A stretch of 7,291 bases of DNA from an uncultured Clostridia bacterium (GTDB taxonomy: Bacteria > Bacillota_A > Clostridia > Oscillospirales > Oscillospiraceae): NCBI GenBank assembly GCA_947166955.1, contig CAMVGI010000063.1, forward strand, positions 1-7,291, in the 5' to 3' direction. Both the position numbers and the translations under genes were made by a program. The notes below the pieces were generated by a model. That model saw nothing but the letters and a program-made list of their open reading frames with translations. It had not been told where the DNA came from and searched no databases. Below, in pieces: positions 5,104 through 7,291 of the stretch. Every line of letters begins with the position of its first letter. The first letter of the stretch is position 1.

Positions 5104-7291
5104 ATGAGGATCATACCGAAAAAAACCAAGGTCGCCACCGAACTGTTCCGCGGAGTCACCATACCCGATATGCTGGTGGCATTTTTCGGCGTGCTCATTA
5201 TGTTCTTTGTCCTGATCTCGTCTCTGCCGTACAAGGTGTGGATCGAGTTCGGCATCTTTATCCTCTTCGGCTCGCTGCTCATGCGCATCGACGAGGACCC
5301 GCTCTACATCGTGCTGCTGCATCTGCTGCGCCATTTTTCGCACGAGCGCCGCTTCCAAAAAATGCCGCCCAAGGCGAAAAAGGAAACGCGGGCGAAGCGC
5401 AAGGCGGAGCGCGCAAAAAAGCGCGAGGCGAAGGCTCCCGCGCTCGCCCGCAGGGAGGCTGAAAAGAAGAAAGCGGACGGCAAGGACGAGGTCAAACCCG
5501 ACGACGCCGAAAAGGCGGACGCGCCGGAGGAGGTCGATCTGGACGCCCCCGTTCCGCTGACCCGTCACGAGAAGAAGCTGGCGGAAAAAGCGAAGAAGGA
5601 GGCAAAGCGCGCCAAAGCGCGCGCGCGGAAGGCGGAAGACAAGTTCCTCAAGAACAAAAAGGTCTCCGACGAGGAAAAACGCCCCATCCGCGAACGCCGC
5701 CGCCGCGAAGCGCAGATCGCCTACGAAAAGTCCAAAATTGCCGAACAGCGCGCCCACCGCAAGGACATCTCCAAAATGACGCTCATTTCGGAGATCGACA
5801 AGAACCAGATCAACTACAACAACGAGTACTTCGGCGCGGTCATCGAGATCCCCGCGGTGGAATTCCGCTTCTTCTCCCCCTACCGGCGCGAAAACGCCAT
5901 CGACAACGCGCTGGGCAGCGTGATCCGCAGTGTGGGGCACAAATACGCCGCGAACATCATCAAGATCGAGCGCCCGATGGTGCTCGACGCGTACATCGAC
6001 CAGGAATACGACAAGATCGACGCGCTCAAGCGCAGCTACGAACGCGGCGTGTTCTCCGAGGAGGAGCTGCAAGCCCGCATCGAGATCGTCTATGACCGCA
6101 TCAACGAACTCATGGCGCGCAACTCGGAGGACAAGGTGCTTGTCCCGCACTTCTACCTCGCGCTGTTCGACAGCGACCGCCGTCAGCTCGACATTCAGAT
6201 GCAAAGCGCCATGACCCTGCTTGAGCAGGGCGAGATGCATCCCCATCGGCTCGACGACAAGGAGCTTGCGGTGTTCCTTCGCTACACCAACGAGGTCGAT
6301 TTCGACGAGCGCGAGATCGAGGACTACGACCCCGCCGACTACGCGGAGTTCGCGATGCCGCACGCGCTGGAGATCAAGATGCGTTCGCTCGTGCTCAACG
6401 ACGTGGTCACGCACAACTTCCGCACGATCAGTTATCCGCTGCTGGTCGACGACGCATGGGGCGCGCGGCTGTTCGACATGCCGGGCACCAAGGTCGTGAT
6501 GAAGTTCAGCCAGATGGACCGCGACAAGTCCATCCGCGCCATCGACCGCTCCATTCAGGAGCTGAACAGCCAGCTCGAAAAGACCGGCGTTTCCAGCCGT
6601 GTGATCGAACTGGAGACCCACATCCAGACGCTCTCGGAGCTTCTGGTCATGCTCCAGAACAACAACGAAAACCTCTTGGCGGTCAATCTGTACGTCACCG
6701 CCTTCGATATTGCAAGGACGCGGGAGGATAAGATGCTCGTCCCGCAGCCGCCGCCCTCGGCGCTGCCCAACGTCACCGCGATGAAGAAGGACATCAAGCG
6801 CACCTTCACCGAGCAGGGCTTCCGCCTGACCGATATGGCGTCGAGCCAATTCGAGGCGTTCGTCGCCACGCAGGTCAACGGCTACGACCCGTTCCACGAC
6901 AAGGCGCTCGGCATGCCGGGCAGCACCGTCGCGGGCGTATTCCCGTGGATCTACGCCAGTCTCAACGATTCGCACGGCCTGAGCCTCGGCACAAGCGACG
7001 GCGTGCCCACGTTCATCGACTTCTTCCGCCGCGACTCCGAGCGCGTCAACTCCAATATGGTCATCGTCGGCAAGTCCGGCGGCGGTAAATCCTATGCCAC
7101 CAAGAGCATCCTGACCAACCTCGCCGCCGACGACGCGAAGATCTTCGTGCTCGACCCCGAAAACGAGTACGCGGAGCTTGCCGCCAACCTGCACGGCAAG
7201 TTCATCAACGTCGCCAACGCCTCGCACGGGCGCATCAACCCGTTCCACGTCATCACGTCGCTTGAGGACGACGAGACCGCGGACGGCGAGG
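5104..7291 (+). CDS. virB4: T4SS ATPase VirB4 with N-terminal PrgI/VirB3-like membrane module (3' partial)
   Basis: VirB4 ATPases power T4SS assembly and substrate transfer at the inner membrane. The frame is open from 5104 to the window end (729 full codons) with no stop. Residues 1-15 (MRIIPKKTKVATELF) begin a PrgI/VirB3-like module with two membrane helices at about 22-40 and 45-60. A very basic, Lys/Ala/Glu/Arg-rich linker follows (about 88-222), likely helical or coiled coil, split by an acidic patch (about 125-150). The VirB4 N-terminal (CagE/TrbE-type) domain occupies about 225-560. The ATPase domain shows Walker A as GKSGGGKS (656-663, bases 7069-7092) and the family motif DPENEY (684-689). 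Walker B lies beyond the window. The start is set by GAGGTGA. VirB4 identity is firm; the PrgI/VirB3 label for the first 85 residues rests on topology and the N-terminal pattern. A phase-correct slippery heptamer lies in the linker at 5415. Confidence 0.95.
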   Translation, partial: MRIIPKKTKVATELFRGVTIPDMLVAFFGVLIMFFVLISSLPYKVWIEFGIFILFGSLLMRIDEDPLYIVLLHLLRHFSHERRFQKMPPKAKKETRAKRKAERAKKREAKAPALARREAEKKKADGKDEVKPDDAEKADAPEEVDLDAPVPLTRHEKKLAEKAKKEAKRAKARARKAEDKFLKNKKVSDEEKRPIRERRRREAQIAYEKSKIAEQRAHRKDISKMTLISEIDKNQINYNNEYFGAVIEIPAVEFRFFSPYRRENAIDNALGSVIRSVGHKYAANIIKIERPMVLDAYIDQEYDKIDALKRSYERGVFSEEELQARIEIVYDRINELMARNSEDKVLVPHFYLALFDSDRRQLDIQMQSAMTLLEQGEMHPHRLDDKELAVFLRYTNEVDFDEREIEDYDPADYAEFAMPHALEIKMRSLVLNDVVTHNFRTISYPLLVDDAWGARLFDMPGTKVVMKFSQMDRDKSIRAIDRSIQELNSQLEKTGVSSRVIELETHIQTLSELLVMLQNNNENLLAVNLYVTAFDIARTREDKMLVPQPPPSALPNVTAMKKDIKRTFTEQGFRLTDMASSQFEAFVATQVNGYDPFHDKALGMPGSTVAGVFPWIYASLNDSHGLSLGTSDGVPTFIDFFRRDSERVNSNMVIVGKSGGGKSYATKSILTNLAADDAKIFVLDPENEYAELAANLHGKFINVANASHGRINPFHVITSLEDDETADGE
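5415..5421 (+). other. Possible -1 recoding site (A AAA AAG) in the VirB4 linker
   Basis: The codons GCA AAA AAG (5413-5421) place the heptamer A AAA AAG in the exact X XXY YYZ phase of the dnaX-type -1 frameshift signal. A GGAG lies 5 bases upstream (5406-5409). Downstream, GC-rich pairings are possible, for example 5421-5425 with 5439-5443, or 5427-5431 with 5444-5448. A -1 shift would add 13 residues and stop at TGA 5460-5462, giving a 119-residue two-helix protein. Lys-rich coding makes such a run possible by chance, so this is a candidate only. Confidence 0.25.

Noticed and set aside
5119..5125. A7 run at the start of the VirB4 gene as a slippery site
   Set aside because: Its phase (AAA AAA ACC) does not fit X XXY YYZ with a matching final codon, and a shift there would end before any domain.
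2790..5288. An 832-codon open frame on the minus strand, antisense to the VirB6-like gene
   Set aside because: Same compositional artefact: Arg/Ala/Gly-rich, no domains, and it runs across gene boundaries and ribosome binding sites of the + strand operon.
4720..7248. An 842-codon open frame on the minus strand, antisense to the VirB4 gene
   Set aside because: The product is a monotonous D/V/R/H/L-rich sequence with no family motif. The + strand here encodes a clear VirB4 with Walker A. Long antisense frames are expected opposite GC-rich genes.

Overview
The window is a compact, one-strand block of conjugation (type IV secretion system, T4SS) genes, most likely part of an integrative conjugative element or conjugative plasmid. 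Four genes read on the + strand fill nearly all of it. They are a VirD4/TraG-type coupling ATPase (5' end outside the window), a predicted signal-peptide and membrane-anchored surface protein with Ig-like repeats, a VirB6/TrbL-like polytopic channel protein with a long Gly/Pro-rich tail, and a VirB4-type ATPase carrying an N-terminal PrgI/VirB3-like two-helix membrane module (3' end outside the window). No relaxase, integrase, att site, origin of transfer, promoter, terminator, tRNA or CRISPR is visible, so the element type cannot be settled here.

Host: the DNA is GC-rich with strong G/C at third codon positions. TGA is read as a stop (1709-1711 and 2827-2829), which excludes a Mycoplasma-type code. 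The ribosome binding sites are strong (AAGGAGG, GAGGTGA) and the transfer genes are of the Gram-positive type. This fits a high-GC Clostridia-like Firmicutes host, such as a gut anaerobe known from metagenomes. That assignment is inference, not something read from a marker gene.

Layout: 1-1711 coupling protein; 1711-2829 Ig-like surface protein, whose start overlaps the previous stop by one base; 35-base gap; 2865-5060 VirB6-like protein with two internal repeat tracts (4434-4505 and 4641-4772); 43-base gap; 5104-7291 PrgI/VirB3-VirB4 fusion. The gaps hold only ribosome binding sites, so the four genes look like one polycistronic unit. No stretch over 300 bases lacks a gene.

How they may work together: the coupling ATPase brings the relaxase-DNA complex to the channel, the VirB6-like protein forms part of the inner-membrane channel, and VirB4 energises assembly and transfer. 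The Ig-like protein sits outside the cell on a membrane anchor and may contact the recipient, the wall or the channel. The order and the VirB6-like/VirB4 pairing recall a family of T4SS modules also described from mycoplasma ICEs (the Mbov_0396/Mbov_0397-type pair), recalled from general knowledge and not tested here.

The points most worth a second look are the Ig-like protein inside the core T4SS cluster, the charged linker that fuses the PrgI/VirB3-like module to VirB4, and a phase-correct A AAA AAG slippery heptamer in that linker. A -1 shift there would release a 119-residue free PrgI-like protein. Two in-frame tandem repeats in the VirB6-like tail are also notable.
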